Both the position numbers and the translations under genes were made by a program. This document shows positions 7,239 to 15,287 of a stretch of 17,861 nt of DNA, piece by piece. The notes under the pieces were generated by a model. It made no database searches. It saw only the letters and a program-made list of their open reading frames with translations, and was not told the DNA's origin. Location of the stretch: contig JALRFL010000098.1 in assembly GCA_023259875.1 (NCBI GenBank), forward strand, positions 1-17,861, given 5' to 3'. The DNA is from Alphaproteobacteria bacterium. GTDB lineage: Bacteria > Pseudomonadota > Alphaproteobacteria > Puniceispirillales > UBA1172. The first letter of the stretch is position 1; the number at the start of each line of letters is the position of its first letter.

Positions 7239-8753
7239 TCAGGCGCCTTTGATCTTCCTGTATAAAAACTGCAATCCAGGAAGCAAGATCAGAATGATAG
7301 CAATTACGGTTATCGGCCCGGCAATCGGACGCGTTACGAAAATCGTAAAGGTTTCATACTGAAGCAATGTTTGGCGCAAGGTTGGCTCCGCAATCGGGCC
7401 TAACACAATCGCCAACACCGCAGGCGCAACGGGATAATCCAAAATCCGCATGAAGAAACCGCCAATCCCGATCAACACCATCAGCCAAACATCAAACATA
7501 TCCATGTAAGCGGCATAGGTGCCTACCAATGACAACACAAAGATCAGAGGCGACAGAATGGTAAAGGGCATCCGAAGCATCCATAGGAAAATCGGAATAA
7601 AGGCAATGTTCACGCAAACCGCGACGACATTTGAAATATAGAACGAGCCAATCAACGGCCAGACAAAATCAGGCTGATTGGTGAACAAAAGCGGCCCGGG
7701 CTGAAGCCCCCAAATCACCATGCCAGCCAAAAGAACCGCCGTGGTCGGTGAGCCGGGAATACCAAGGGTCATCATCGGTAACATAGCACCGGTCGAGGCG
7801 GCATTGTTCGCAGCTTCAGGGGCGGCAACACCATTGATTGAACCTTTACCAAATTGTTCAGGATTCTTTGAGGTCATCTTGGTCACGCCATAGGCCATCA
7901 ATGACCCCGGTGTTGCGCCTGCGGCAGGCAGAATACCAACAAAAAAGCCGAGAACCGAGCCGATAATTGTTCCGCGCCATGCTTCCTTAAACCGTGAAAC
8001 AGCGTAAGTGATGCTGGCAAAATTAATTTCCACTTTGGACATCGAAGATCCATAGCGCGAGGTGTTAATCGTCCATAGCATTTCCCCAATGCCATAAATA
8101 CCGATAGCCAACACCAAAAAGCGAATGCCATGGGAAAAGCCTTGGATATCTAAAAAGATCAGCCGCGGCTCACCTGAAATGATATCAAAGCCTACTGCGG
8201 ATAGGGCAAGGCCAAAACAAATCGAAAAAATGGTCTTGGGGAAATCATCGCCCCCAAGCCCTGCAAAAGTAGCAAAGGCCAAGAGCATTAAGGCAAAAAT
8301 CTCGGGATTGCCGAAGTTCAACGCAACCGAGGCCAGAAGCGGCGCAAAACCGGTGAACAAGACATTAGAAATCGACGCCCCAATAAAGGATGCTATCGCC
8401 GCCGTCATCAAGGCAACATGGGCCTTGCCTTGCAAGGCTAAGGGTCGCCCATCAAAGGTTGTCGCCACCGCAGTTGATGCCCCCGGAATTCCTAGGGTGA
8501 TTGACGATATCGCACCGCCATACATAGCCCCATAGTAAATTGAGGCTAGAAAAATCATGGGTGAAGTCGCACCGCCGGTAAAACTCTGAATCACAAAGGT
8601 GAAGGGCAACAAGATCGCCACGCCATTAACCGATCCCAACCCAGGCATCGCGCCAACAAAAAGCCCGATTATGACGCCGATAATAGCCAAGCCAAGGTTG
8701 ATTGGCTCTAGCGCTACCATAATGCCTTCTATCAAATGACCAAGGACTTCCAT
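7239..8753 (-). CDS. tctA: Tripartite tricarboxylate transporter, large permease TctA
   Basis: A 504-residue polytopic inner-membrane protein of typical TctA length. It forms the substrate channel that imports carboxylates delivered by the periplasmic TctC, driven by an ion gradient. Family motifs are intact: G-A-M-P-G-L-G at 34-40, Y-Y-G-A-M-Y-G-G and L-G-I-P-G at 73-91, the internal-repeat counterpart G-I-L-P-A-A-G at 273-279, and A-P-E-A-A-N-N-A followed by T-L-G-I-P-G-S at 311-335. Two similar halves each carry a P-G loop. GGGGGA lies about 9 bases before the ATG. It is 34 bases after tctB, and its stop is 6 bases from the kinase start. The substrate is unknown; proximity to frc/oxc makes oxalate or a small dicarboxylate the leading guess. 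Confidence 0.95.
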   Translation of the reverse strand: MEVLGHLIEGIMVALEPINLGLAIIGVIIGLFVGAMPGLGSVNGVAILLPFTFVIQSFTGGATSPMIFLASIYYGAMYGGAISSITLGIPGASTAVATTFDGRPLALQGKAHVALMTAAIASFIGASISNVLFTGFAPLLASVALNFGNPEIFALMLLAFATFAGLGGDDFPKTIFSICFGLALSAVGFDIISGEPRLIFLDIQGFSHGIRFLVLAIGIYGIGEMLWTINTSRYGSSMSKVEINFASITYAVSRFKEAWRGTIIGSVLGFFVGILPAAGATPGSLMAYGVTKMTSKNPEQFGKGSINGVAAPEAANNAASTGAMLPMMTLGIPGSPTTAVLLAGMVIWGLQPGPLLFTNQPDFVWPLIGSFYISNVVAVCVNIAFIPIFLWMLRMPFTILSPLIFVLSLVGTYAAYMDMFDVWLMVLIGIGGFFMRILDYPVAPAVLAIVLGPIAEPTLRQTLLQYETFTIFVTRPIAGPITVIAIILILLPGLQFLYRKIKGA

Positions 8754-8787
8754 CTAAATTATCCCCCAGAAATATTTGTTTTTTTCA

Positions 8788-9318
8788 TTAAAGAAAAATG
8801 TCGTAAAGCGGAATGAACAAAGGCTCAAGATAGCCTTTGGGCAGAACAATCCGCATTGCAATATCGAAAAAGAAGAAACTGATAACAGGCAAGGTTGTGG
8901 AAATGCTCAAGGTCACAAACCATGAATGGCGCCCCAGAAACTTGATGTAGTAAATCATAAAGACGAAAATAGCGCCATAGAAGCCAAGGATATGGATCAA
9001 CACCAGAAAACCAATGAGTCCACCGCCAACAGTAATAAGCATTTTCTTGCCAAAATCATCGAGAAATGGCTCTTCGGAAATGGATTGTGGTGATTTTTTT
9101 AATACCCAGTTGATACCAATCCAGATGGTACAGATCAGCATGATGAAACCGAGCCAGAATGGCCAGAAACCGCTTCCGGGAGTCCCGGTTTCATCAAAAC
9201 CAATATTAGAAAAGCGGGGAACGCTTGGGTTCCAAGCCGGTGGATCACCGCTTTTCCACATGAGATATACTGAGAAAATCCCCAATAAAAACGCAGTTAC
9301 GATTTCTGCACGACGCAT
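8788..9318 (-). CDS. tctB: Tripartite tricarboxylate transporter, small membrane subunit TctB
   Basis: A 176-residue inner-membrane protein. Hydrophobic segments lie near residues 4-22, 52-74, 94-110, 112-128 and 133-155; the third and fourth may form one hairpin. It ends with the characteristic amphipathic tail M-R-I-V-L-P-K-G (155-162), where TctB proteins usually have L-x-V-x-L-P-x-G. The predicted periplasmic stretch between the first two helices (about 23-50) is rich in Pro and Gly. GAGGGAG with a 7-base spacer supports the start. TctB pairs with TctA in the membrane and is needed for transport, though its exact role is poorly defined. The sequence is weakly conserved; the call rests on size, topology, tail motif and position between tctC and tctA. 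Confidence 0.9.
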   Translation of the reverse strand: MRRAEIVTAFLLGIFSVYLMWKSGDPPAWNPSVPRFSNIGFDETGTPGSGFWPFWLGFIMLICTIWIGINWVLKKSPQSISEEPFLDDFGKKMLITVGGGLIGFLVLIHILGFYGAIFVFMIYYIKFLGRHSWFVTLSISTTLPVISFFFFDIAMRIVLPKGYLEPLFIPLYDIFL

Positions 9319-9353
9319 GAGTTAACTCCCTCAATAAATCTCATCAATTACTG

Positions 9354-10328
9354 TTACTGAATCGCGCCAGAAGCCCGAAGGATTGTTTCATGATTAGCCC
9401 GCTGTTGCTTCCAGTAAGCCATCAATTCATCTCCAGACATCAGATCCCCCATTAGGGATTTGCTTGACTTGTACTTCTGCCAATCGTCAGAGGCATAAAC
9501 CTGAGCAAACAGATTGCTGTAATAGGCTTCTGCTTCGGCTGACATTCCAGGTGCGCCAACCACTGAACGCTGCATGAAGTAGCTGAAATCTACCCCTTTT
9601 TCACGCAGAGTTGGAACTTCAGGGAACATAGGCAGACGCTCATTCGTAAATGCAACCAGAGCAATCATGTCACCGGACTCATAGAAGCCAAGTGCTTCTG
9701 ATGGGTTGTTCACAGAAGAATTGATCTGCTTACCAGCCACATCCTTAGCAACCGCGCCCCCACCTTTGTAAGGGATGTACTTCATGCTCAGACCGAAATG
9801 ATCATTCAAGAAGTCCGTGATGATATTGTCTTCGGAGTTTGACCCCGTACCACCCATGACCCACTTGTTGCCATCAGCTTTAGCAACTTTGAGCCATTCT
9901 TCAAATGTGGTGATGCCGCTATCTTTATGAACCCAAAGCAGGAAGGTATCTTCGGCCATCCGTGCAACAGGTGCAAAAGTCAACACATCAACATCAAGAC
10001 CAGGCTGACGCAATGGGGTTGTATAGAATGAATTCAAAGTCACCATAATGGTGTGATCAGGATCACTGGCTGACTTTGCTGCAAGCAAAGCCTCAGCACC
10101 AGACCCCCCAGACTTATTGGTCGGAACGAGAGGACGGTTAGCCAATCCTTCTTTTTCCACAATCGCCTGCATCAGACGCGCCATTTTATCAGCGCCGCCA
10201 CCTTTACCAGCCATGATAATAAAATCAATCGGCTTATTTGGCTCCCATGCAGCAGCGCTTCCTACGACTGCTGAAATGGTCATGCCAGCGGCGATAAAGC
10301 CAGTGGCAAGTTTTTTCATAATGCTCAT
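9354..10328 (-). CDS. tctC: Tripartite tricarboxylate transporter, periplasmic solute-binding protein TctC
   Basis: A 324-residue exported protein. A classical Sec signal peptide begins M-S-I-M-K-K, continues with a hydrophobic core and ends S-A-A-A, with cleavage expected after residue 27. The mature protein opens W-E-P-N-K-P-I-D-F-I-I-M and continues A-G-K-G-G-G-A-D-K-M-A-R, the ligand-contacting loop typical of the Bug/TctC family. A second binding-loop region, G-G-T-G-S-N-S-E, lies in the middle, and the tail A-N-H-E-T-I-L-R-A-S-G is usual for the family. The start has a near-perfect ribosome site (AGGAGG, 7-base spacer), consistent with the high expression expected for a binding protein. 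It is the first gene of the tctCBA group and is separated from usp by a 131-base region with a strong palindrome, so it may be separately regulated. The ligand cannot be read from sequence. Confidence 0.94.
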   Translation of the reverse strand: MSIMKKLATGFIAAGMTISAVVGSAAAWEPNKPIDFIIMAGKGGGADKMARLMQAIVEKEGLANRPLVPTNKSGGSGAEALLAAKSASDPDHTIMVTLNSFYTTPLRQPGLDVDVLTFAPVARMAEDTFLLWVHKDSGITTFEEWLKVAKADGNKWVMGGTGSNSEDNIITDFLNDHFGLSMKYIPYKGGGAVAKDVAGKQINSSVNNPSEALGFYESGDMIALVAFTNERLPMFPEVPTLREKGVDFSYFMQRSVVGAPGMSAEAEAYYSNLFAQVYASDDWQKYKSSKSLMGDLMSGDELMAYWKQQRANHETILRASGAIQ

Positions 10329-10361
10329 GTTTTCCTCCTGTTGAGCTAGTGATATTGTTAT

Positions 10362-10402
10362 TGCTTAAACTGTTTGATTTTCTTAAGCATCCTCCAGTTT
10401 AA
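10362..10402 (-). promoter_or_regulatory. Mutually exclusive hairpins in the tctC leader
   Basis: In the minus-strand leader of tctC, TTAAACTG (10402-10395) and TGCTTAA (10389-10383) can each pair with one downstream block at 10372-10362, through its CAGTTTAA or TTAAGCA portion. The 8-bp and 7-bp stems share that block and so cannot both form. The ribosome site lies about 28 bases further on. This could be an RNA switch or simply overlapping protein-binding half-sites. The stems are AT-rich and may be chance in such sequence. Confidence 0.3.
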
Positions 10403-10408
10403 TAAAAA

Positions 10409-10453
10409 GTGAAAATGTGTAATATGTAAATATTTACAAGTTACTGTTTTCAC
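10409..10453 (-). terminator. 45-base extended palindrome between usp and tctC (terminator and/or operator)
   Basis: The centre is a perfect 14-bp palindrome, TGTAAATATTTACA (10425-10438). Flanking it symmetrically are GTAA/TTAC (10419-10422 and 10441-10444) and GTGAAAA/TTTTCAC (10409-10415 and 10447-10453), giving 18 base pairs in all with two small internal loops. On the minus strand the stem is followed directly by TTTTTATT, as in an intrinsic terminator, and it begins 7 bases after the usp stop codon. Against this, the stem is very AT-rich. The same DNA holds TTTACA-17-TTTTAT, a possible promoter for tctC, so the palindrome could instead be an operator, perhaps for the GntR-type regulator of this locus. 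Confidence 0.55.
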
Positions 10454-10459
10454 CTTTAT

Positions 10460-11317
10460 TTAGTGCACCAAGACCAAAGGCCGTGATGCATGATCAACAA
10501 AATGTTGAGTCACCCCTCCTAAAACCCTCTCAAAATACTGATTGTTACCATAGGCACCTAAAATCGTGACATCCACCTCAAGGTTTTCACTCACTTCCAT
10601 AAGAGAAGCACCAATAGATTTCGACGGTTTCACCATTACAATATCGGCCTTGACATCATGCTCTGTCAAATAGGTTTTGAGCTCGTCTGGGGCAATCGCA
10701 ACCTGACCGGTCTCAGCTGTCAAAATGGTCAAATGCTTCGCTGATTTAATAAACCACAAGGTTTGGGCTAACGCCCGTGTGGATTCAAGTGATCCATCCC
10801 AGCATAAGGCCACTTTATTTAGAAAATGATTAGACTTTGCCGGGGCTTCGGATGCACACATGAAAACCGGGCGCCCTGTATGGAACAAAGCGGTTTTGAG
10901 GGTGTTTGCCCCCAAATTCCGATCCACTTCGGGTTTCGCAACAACAATGATATCTGAAAGCATACCATAACGGCGAACCACATCGACTTGACGGCCTTCG
11001 GCTTCGATAAACTTGGCGGTAATTTTGGCTGCCCTGGTGTCGTCAGATATGGTAATGCCGGTGTCTTTGCAAATCTTGGCAAACACATCACGCATTTCCC
11101 CCTCGGCCATATTCATGACAGAGGCAGACTGCTCCATTATTTGCTTTTTCATTTCCCGTGACATTGGAACGCCAAAGGGCAACATATCCACCGGACGCAG
11201 ACGGCAATGGGTGACAACAATATGTGCAGACATGCCTTGTGCTAAATTAATGGCATGGCGCAACACCAATTCAGCATTACCATCGTCTCTGATAGGAACA
11301 AGGATTCTGTTTATCAT
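10460..11317 (-). CDS. Universal stress protein with two Usp domains
   Basis: A 285-residue soluble protein. The start at 11317 is supported by AGAGGTG about 4 bases upstream, and the first residues, M-I-N-R-I-L-V-P-I-R-D-D-G, are a classical Usp first strand. Domain 1 spans about 1-150. Domain 2, from about 160, begins K-V-A-L-C-W-D-G-S and ends with G-A-Y-G, nine residues, G-G-V-T-Q, a variant of the ATP-binding G-x2-G-x9-G-S/T signature in which the Ser/Thr is Gly. ATP binding is therefore uncertain. Domain 1 has no such signature. Proteins of this type are linked to stress and starvation survival, without known catalysis. It follows fhs by 16 bases and is probably the last gene of the oxalate transcription unit before the palindrome. 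Confidence 0.85.
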   Translation of the reverse strand: MINRILVPIRDDGNAELVLRHAINLAQGMSAHIVVTHCRLRPVDMLPFGVPMSREMKKQIMEQSASVMNMAEGEMRDVFAKICKDTGITISDDTRAAKITAKFIEAEGRQVDVVRRYGMLSDIIVVAKPEVDRNLGANTLKTALFHTGRPVFMCASEAPAKSNHFLNKVALCWDGSLESTRALAQTLWFIKSAKHLTILTAETGQVAIAPDELKTYLTEHDVKADIVMVKPSKSIGASLMEVSENLEVDVTILGAYGNNQYFERVLGGVTQHFVDHASRPLVLVH

Positions 11318-11333
11318 TGTCACCTCTTTTGGT

Positions 11334-13010
11334 TTAAAACAGCCCCTCAATGAGGCCATCTTTGTTAAAGCGAATGGTTTCTGCCGCAGGTACCCTTGGC
11401 AGACCTGGCATGGTCATAATCTCACCACAGATCACCACAACAAATCCAGCCCCTGCGGACAAGCGCACTTCACGCACGGGCAGGCTATGCCCCGTTGGTG
11501 CACCGCGTTTGTTAGGGTCTGTGGTAAAGCTGTACTGGGTTTTTGCCATGCAAACTGGCAGATTACCATAGCCTTGTTCTTCCCATGCTTTGAGCTGATC
11601 CCTGATCTTGGTATCGGCAATCACTTCTTCTGCGCGATAAATCTCTTTGGCAATGGTTTCAATTTTCTTGAACAGACCCATTTCAGCCGGATAGATAGGC
11701 TTATAATTTGATGGTGTGCTGTCAATGATTTGAACGACTTTCTTTGCCAATTCTTCAGAACCTGCACTACCTTCTGCCCAGTGACGACAGACAATTGCCT
11801 CACCGCCCTTTTCTTTGACAAAATCTTGCAAGGCTTTGATTTCGGCATCGGTATCGCTGTAAAAATGATTGATAGCAACCACCGCAGGCAGTCCAAATTT
11901 GGCAATATTTTCCATGTGACGGCCAAGGTTTGGGCAACCTTTGCGCACGGCATCAACATTTTCCTCACCCAGATCCGCCTTGGCAACACCGCCATTCATT
12001 TTCATCGCACGAACCGTGGCAACAATCACCGCCGCGTCTGGCTTAAGCCCAGCTTGACGGCATTTGATATCAAGGAATTTCTCTGCCCCAAGATCAGCAC
12101 CAAAACCGGCTTCGGTGACCACATAATCTGCCAATTTCAACGCGGTCTTAGTGGCAATAACAGAATTGCAGCCATGGGCAATATTAGCAAATGGCCCGCC
12201 ATGAACAAAAGCCGGATTATTTTCCAGCGTTTGCACCAAGTTAGGCTGCATAGCCTGTTGCAACAGAACGGTCATTGCCCCATCGGCTTTAATATCGCGG
12301 CAATAAACCGGGCTACGGTCACGGCGATAAGCGATAATGATATCCCCCAAACGGCGTTCCAAATCCGCGAGATCTGTCGCCAGACAAAGGATGGCCATCA
12401 CCTCAGAGGCAACGGTGATGTCAAAACCTGCCTCACGAGGAAAGCCATTAGCGACCCCACCAAGGCTGCAAGTGATTTGCCGAAGCGCGCGGTCATTCAT
12501 ATCCAAAACCCGGCGGAACGCGACACGGCGAATGTCGATATCCTGCTCATTGCCCCAATAGATATGATTGTCAATCAACGCCGCCAACAAATTATGGGCA
12601 GAGGTAATGGCATGAAAATCCCCTGTAAAATGTAGGTTCATTTCTTCCATGGGAACAACCTGTGAATATCCGCCCCCAGCGGCGCCACCTTTCATGCCAA
12701 AACACGGGCCAAGCGACGCTTCACGAATACATATCGCGGCTTTCTTGCCAATACGGTTCAGACCATCCCCTAGACCTACGGTGGTGGTGGTCTTACCTTC
12801 ACCAGCAGGGGTTGGGTTAATAGCAGTGACCAAAATCAGTCGGCCATCTTTACGGTCAGCAAGGCTTTTAATAAAAGGCTCTGATACTTTGGCTTTATCA
12901 TGGCCAAAAGGCAGAAGATGTTCATAAGCAATGCCCAGCTTTTCCCCAATTTCACGAATGGGTTTTTTATTTGCTTCACGGGCGATTTCGATATCGGTTT
13001 TATAACTCAC
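11334..13010 (-). CDS. fhs: Formate--tetrahydrofolate ligase
   Basis: A 558-residue cytoplasmic enzyme joining formate to tetrahydrofolate with ATP to give 10-formyl-THF. A GTG start at 13010 is chosen because AGGA lies 8 bases upstream, it leaves a 14-base gap after the preceding gene, and it gives the normal family length (about 557-560). The open frame to 13073 would overlap its neighbour. The P-loop T-P-A-G-E-G-K-T is at 67-74. The signature E-A-S-L-G-P-C-F-G-M-K-G-G-A-A-G-G-G-Y-S follows, then F-T-G-D-F-H-A-I. The central V-I-V-A-T-V-R-A-M-K-M-N-G-G is intact, as is the C-terminal M-T-M-P-G-L-P region. In this operon it should capture the formate released by the Frc/Oxc cycle and feed purine synthesis, methylene-THF formation or, in reverse, ATP recovery. 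Confidence 0.97.
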   Translation of the reverse strand: MSYKTDIEIAREANKKPIREIGEKLGIAYEHLLPFGHDKAKVSEPFIKSLADRKDGRLILVTAINPTPAGEGKTTTTVGLGDGLNRIGKKAAICIREASLGPCFGMKGGAAGGGYSQVVPMEEMNLHFTGDFHAITSAHNLLAALIDNHIYWGNEQDIDIRRVAFRRVLDMNDRALRQITCSLGGVANGFPREAGFDITVASEVMAILCLATDLADLERRLGDIIIAYRRDRSPVYCRDIKADGAMTVLLQQAMQPNLVQTLENNPAFVHGGPFANIAHGCNSVIATKTALKLADYVVTEAGFGADLGAEKFLDIKCRQAGLKPDAAVIVATVRAMKMNGGVAKADLGEENVDAVRKGCPNLGRHMENIAKFGLPAVVAINHFYSDTDAEIKALQDFVKEKGGEAIVCRHWAEGSAGSEELAKKVVQIIDSTPSNYKPIYPAEMGLFKKIETIAKEIYRAEEVIADTKIRDQLKAWEEQGYGNLPVCMAKTQYSFTTDPNKRGAPTGHSLPVREVRLSAGAGFVVVICGEIMTMPGLPRVPAAETIRFNKDGLIEGLF

Positions 13011-13024
13011 GAGTTTGATCCTAT

Positions 13025-13939
13025 TTAATTTCCAAGGGTTGAACCAATTTGAAGAGAGGTTGTAGATGCCCATTCAGAAGCAGCCATTTTGCCGCTTCCT
13101 TCTGGACGGACACGTTTGATCAAGATACGACCACCATTTCCCTGAACCACAACGCCTTCTTCAGAAATATTAACAATTTCACCAGGTGAACCTTCGCCAT
13201 CCATTCTGGCAGCGTCATAAATTTTCACCTCACTACCATTTTGGGTTGTCCAAGCCCCCGGGGCAGGATTAGCCGCCCTTATGATATTATAGACTTCAGC
13301 GATGGGCTTGCTCCAATCCAGTTTGGCATCATCTTTTCTGAACCAACCCTCGTAAGTGCCATCTTCAAGGCGCTGATCATGTTTGATCATGACACCTGCT
13401 TTGATCAGGTCAAGCCCTTCGAGCATGGCATCAACACCCATGGGAAACAGTTTGTTAAAATACACATCCCCCAGCGTTTCATCTGGCCCAATTTCACAAG
13501 TTTTCTGAAGCATAATCGGGCCTTCGTCCAACCCGTCATCAGGCCAAAAAATAGATAGACCCGTTCGGGTTTTTCCCATGGCAATTGGCCAGTTAATCGA
13601 AGATGGCCCACGATGTTCAGGGCAAAGCGAGGGATGATATTGAAAAGTGCCATAAGTCGGGGCGTCTCGCACCTCTTGCGGCACAAACAACAACACATAA
13701 GCCATCATGCAAACATCAGACTTAAAAGATTTCATCAATTCTAACGCCTCTGGCGTTTTCCATGATGAGGGCTGATGCAAGGGTAGCCCCTTTTCTCTGG
13801 CCAATTCTGCCAAGGGGTCTTCGGGTTTGCCTTCCTTTGTTGGGGCACAGCAAACCGCAACCACATCTTCCCCGCGTTCCAGCAACCTCTCAAGAACCGC
13901 TTTACCAAAGGCCTGTTGACCGTGAAGAACTATGCGCAT
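13025..13939 (-). CDS. Stand-alone formyltransferase resembling the 10-formyl-THF dehydrogenase hydrolase domain
   Basis: A 304-residue soluble protein. It has an N-terminal formyltransferase fold and an FMT-C-like domain from about 205. The core Y-H-P-S-L-C-P-E-H-R-G at 101-111, then I-N-W-P-I, and F-W-P-D-D-G-L-D-E-G at 131-140, is nearer to the N-terminal hydrolase domain of animal ALDH1L1 than to methionyl-tRNA formyltransferase. T-Y-E-G-W and P-G-A-W-T also match ALDH1L1. His102 and Asp138 are the conserved catalytic pair with the same 36-residue spacing. The position of FMT's catalytic Asn is Gln100. No ACT domain (so not PurU) and no aldehyde dehydrogenase part is present. It probably moves or hydrolyses a formyl group on folate; use of formyl-CoA is conceivable from its place between frc and fhs. 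AGAGGGG lies about 10 bases before the ATG. Confidence 0.85.
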   Translation of the reverse strand: MRIVLHGQQAFGKAVLERLLERGEDVVAVCCAPTKEGKPEDPLAELAREKGLPLHQPSSWKTPEALELMKSFKSDVCMMAYVLLFVPQEVRDAPTYGTFQYHPSLCPEHRGPSSINWPIAMGKTRTGLSIFWPDDGLDEGPIMLQKTCEIGPDETLGDVYFNKLFPMGVDAMLEGLDLIKAGVMIKHDQRLEDGTYEGWFRKDDAKLDWSKPIAEVYNIIRAANPAPGAWTTQNGSEVKIYDAARMDGEGSPGEIVNISEEGVVVQGNGGRILIKRVRPEGSGKMAASEWASTTSLQIGSTLGN

Positions 13940-13971
13940 GATGTTTTGACCCCTCTTTGTATTCTTAGCAT

Positions 13972-15246
13972 CTATTCTGCCGCTTTCCGGACTTCACCAA
14001 TAGCACCAGATTCGGAAATGGTCTGAATTTCTTCATCTGAATATTTCAGAACATCTCTCAAGATTTCTTCGGTATGCTCACCCAATAATGGTGAACGCTC
14101 AACCTCAACTGGGCTTGCGGACAATTTAATTGGGCAACCCACGGAAATATATTCGCCGCGTTCAGGATGATCGACTTTGACCAATGTTCCGGTGGCATAA
14201 AGCCCCTCGTCTTCGGCAATTTCCTTCATGGACAAAATAGGCCCGACCGGAATATCAAGAGGATTGCAAAGGTCCATGATCTCAAACTTTGTCTTTGTCA
14301 TAGTCCATTGTTCAATCCGCTCAAAAATCTGATTCAGCTTATCAAGCCGCTCTGGCGGAGTAGCAAAGCCTGTGTCGGTTTTCCAATTTGGCTCACCAAT
14401 CAGATCACAAACCTTTTCCCAAACCGCGGCCTGAATAATGAAATAAGTGTAAGCGTTGGGGTCAGTTTCCCAGCCCTTGCATTTCAAAATCCGCCCCGGC
14501 TGACCACCGCCAGAATCGTTTCCGGCACGAGGGGTGGCCTCACCAAATGGGATGCCTTCACCAAATTGGGAGTATTCTTTGAGTGGCCCAGCCTCAAGAC
14601 GCTGTTGATCACGCATCTTAACCCGTGCCAAGTTAAGGACAGAATCCTGCATCGCCACGCTAACGCGCTGGCCAACACCTGTTTTCTCACGTTGAAACAA
14701 CGCGGTAACAATACCAAGACAGAGATGAAGCCCTGTGCCAGAATCGCCAATCTGCGCCCCTGTCACCAATGGTGGGCCATCAAGAAACCCTGTGGTAGAG
14801 GCAGAACCGCCAGCACATTGCGCCACATTTTCATAGACCTTACAGTCTTCGTATTTGCCGGGACCAAACCCCTTGATAGAGGCCATGATGATGCGTGGGT
14901 TAATCTCATGCACCCTTTCCCAGCTAAAGCCCATGCGATCAAGGGCACCAGGGGCAAAGTTTTCGACCAAAACATCACATTCTTTAATCAATCGGGTCAA
15001 AACCTCTTTACCAGTCTCATTCTTTGAGTTGAGTTCCATTGACCGTTTATTGTGATTCAGCATCGTGAAGTAGAGGCTATCTGCCCCCGGCTTATCCACG
15101 AGCTGTTTACGGGTAGCATCACCAACGCCGGGGCGCTCCACTTTGATCACATCTGCGCCAAACCACCCCAAAATCTGGGTACAGGTTGGCCCTGATTGCA
15201 CATGAGTAAAATCAAGAATTTTTACGCCTTCTAATGCTTTTGTCAT
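13972..15246 (-). CDS. frc: Formyl-CoA:oxalate CoA-transferase
   Basis: A 424-residue class III CoA-transferase, the usual Frc length. It moves CoA from formyl-CoA to oxalate, giving oxalyl-CoA and formate, in the cytoplasm. From memory, it follows E. coli YfdW closely along its length: L-D-F-T-H-V-Q-S-G-P at 11-20, G-A-D-V-I-K-V-E-R-P-G-V-G-D at 30-43, Y-E-N-V-A-Q at 138-143 and G-F-L-D-G-P-P-L at 153-160. Q-I-G-D-S-G-T-G carries the catalytic Asp168 that forms the aspartyl-CoA intermediate. The glycine loop G-G-G-Q-P-G precedes L-K-C-K-G-W-E-T-D-P-N-A-Y, which marks true Frc among CaiB-like enzymes. The loop has Ser where others have the first Gly. GGTG sits 8 bases before the ATG. It lies 41 bases after the oxalyl-CoA decarboxylase, its obligate partner in oxalate breakdown. 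Confidence 0.97.
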   Translation of the reverse strand: MTKALEGVKILDFTHVQSGPTCTQILGWFGADVIKVERPGVGDATRKQLVDKPGADSLYFTMLNHNKRSMELNSKNETGKEVLTRLIKECDVLVENFAPGALDRMGFSWERVHEINPRIIMASIKGFGPGKYEDCKVYENVAQCAGGSASTTGFLDGPPLVTGAQIGDSGTGLHLCLGIVTALFQREKTGVGQRVSVAMQDSVLNLARVKMRDQQRLEAGPLKEYSQFGEGIPFGEATPRAGNDSGGGQPGRILKCKGWETDPNAYTYFIIQAAVWEKVCDLIGEPNWKTDTGFATPPERLDKLNQIFERIEQWTMTKTKFEIMDLCNPLDIPVGPILSMKEIAEDEGLYATGTLVKVDHPERGEYISVGCPIKLSASPVEVERSPLLGEHTEEILRDVLKYSDEEIQTISESGAIGEVRKAAE

Positions 15247-15287
15247 CTAGTTCACCATTTTCTAGCTTGTCATAACATTCCAGTTGA

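Noticed and set aside
11730..12635. Long plus-strand open frame opposite fhs (and a similar one at 14167-15027 opposite frc)
   Set aside because: They lie antisense to strongly conserved enzymes, have no recognisable protein features, and arise from codon bias of the real genes.
13025..13939. Methionyl-tRNA formyltransferase (fmt) or PurU
   Set aside because: The Asn of the FMT Asn-x-His motif is absent and the surrounding motifs follow the ALDH1L1 hydrolase domain; PurU would need an N-terminal ACT domain, which is missing.
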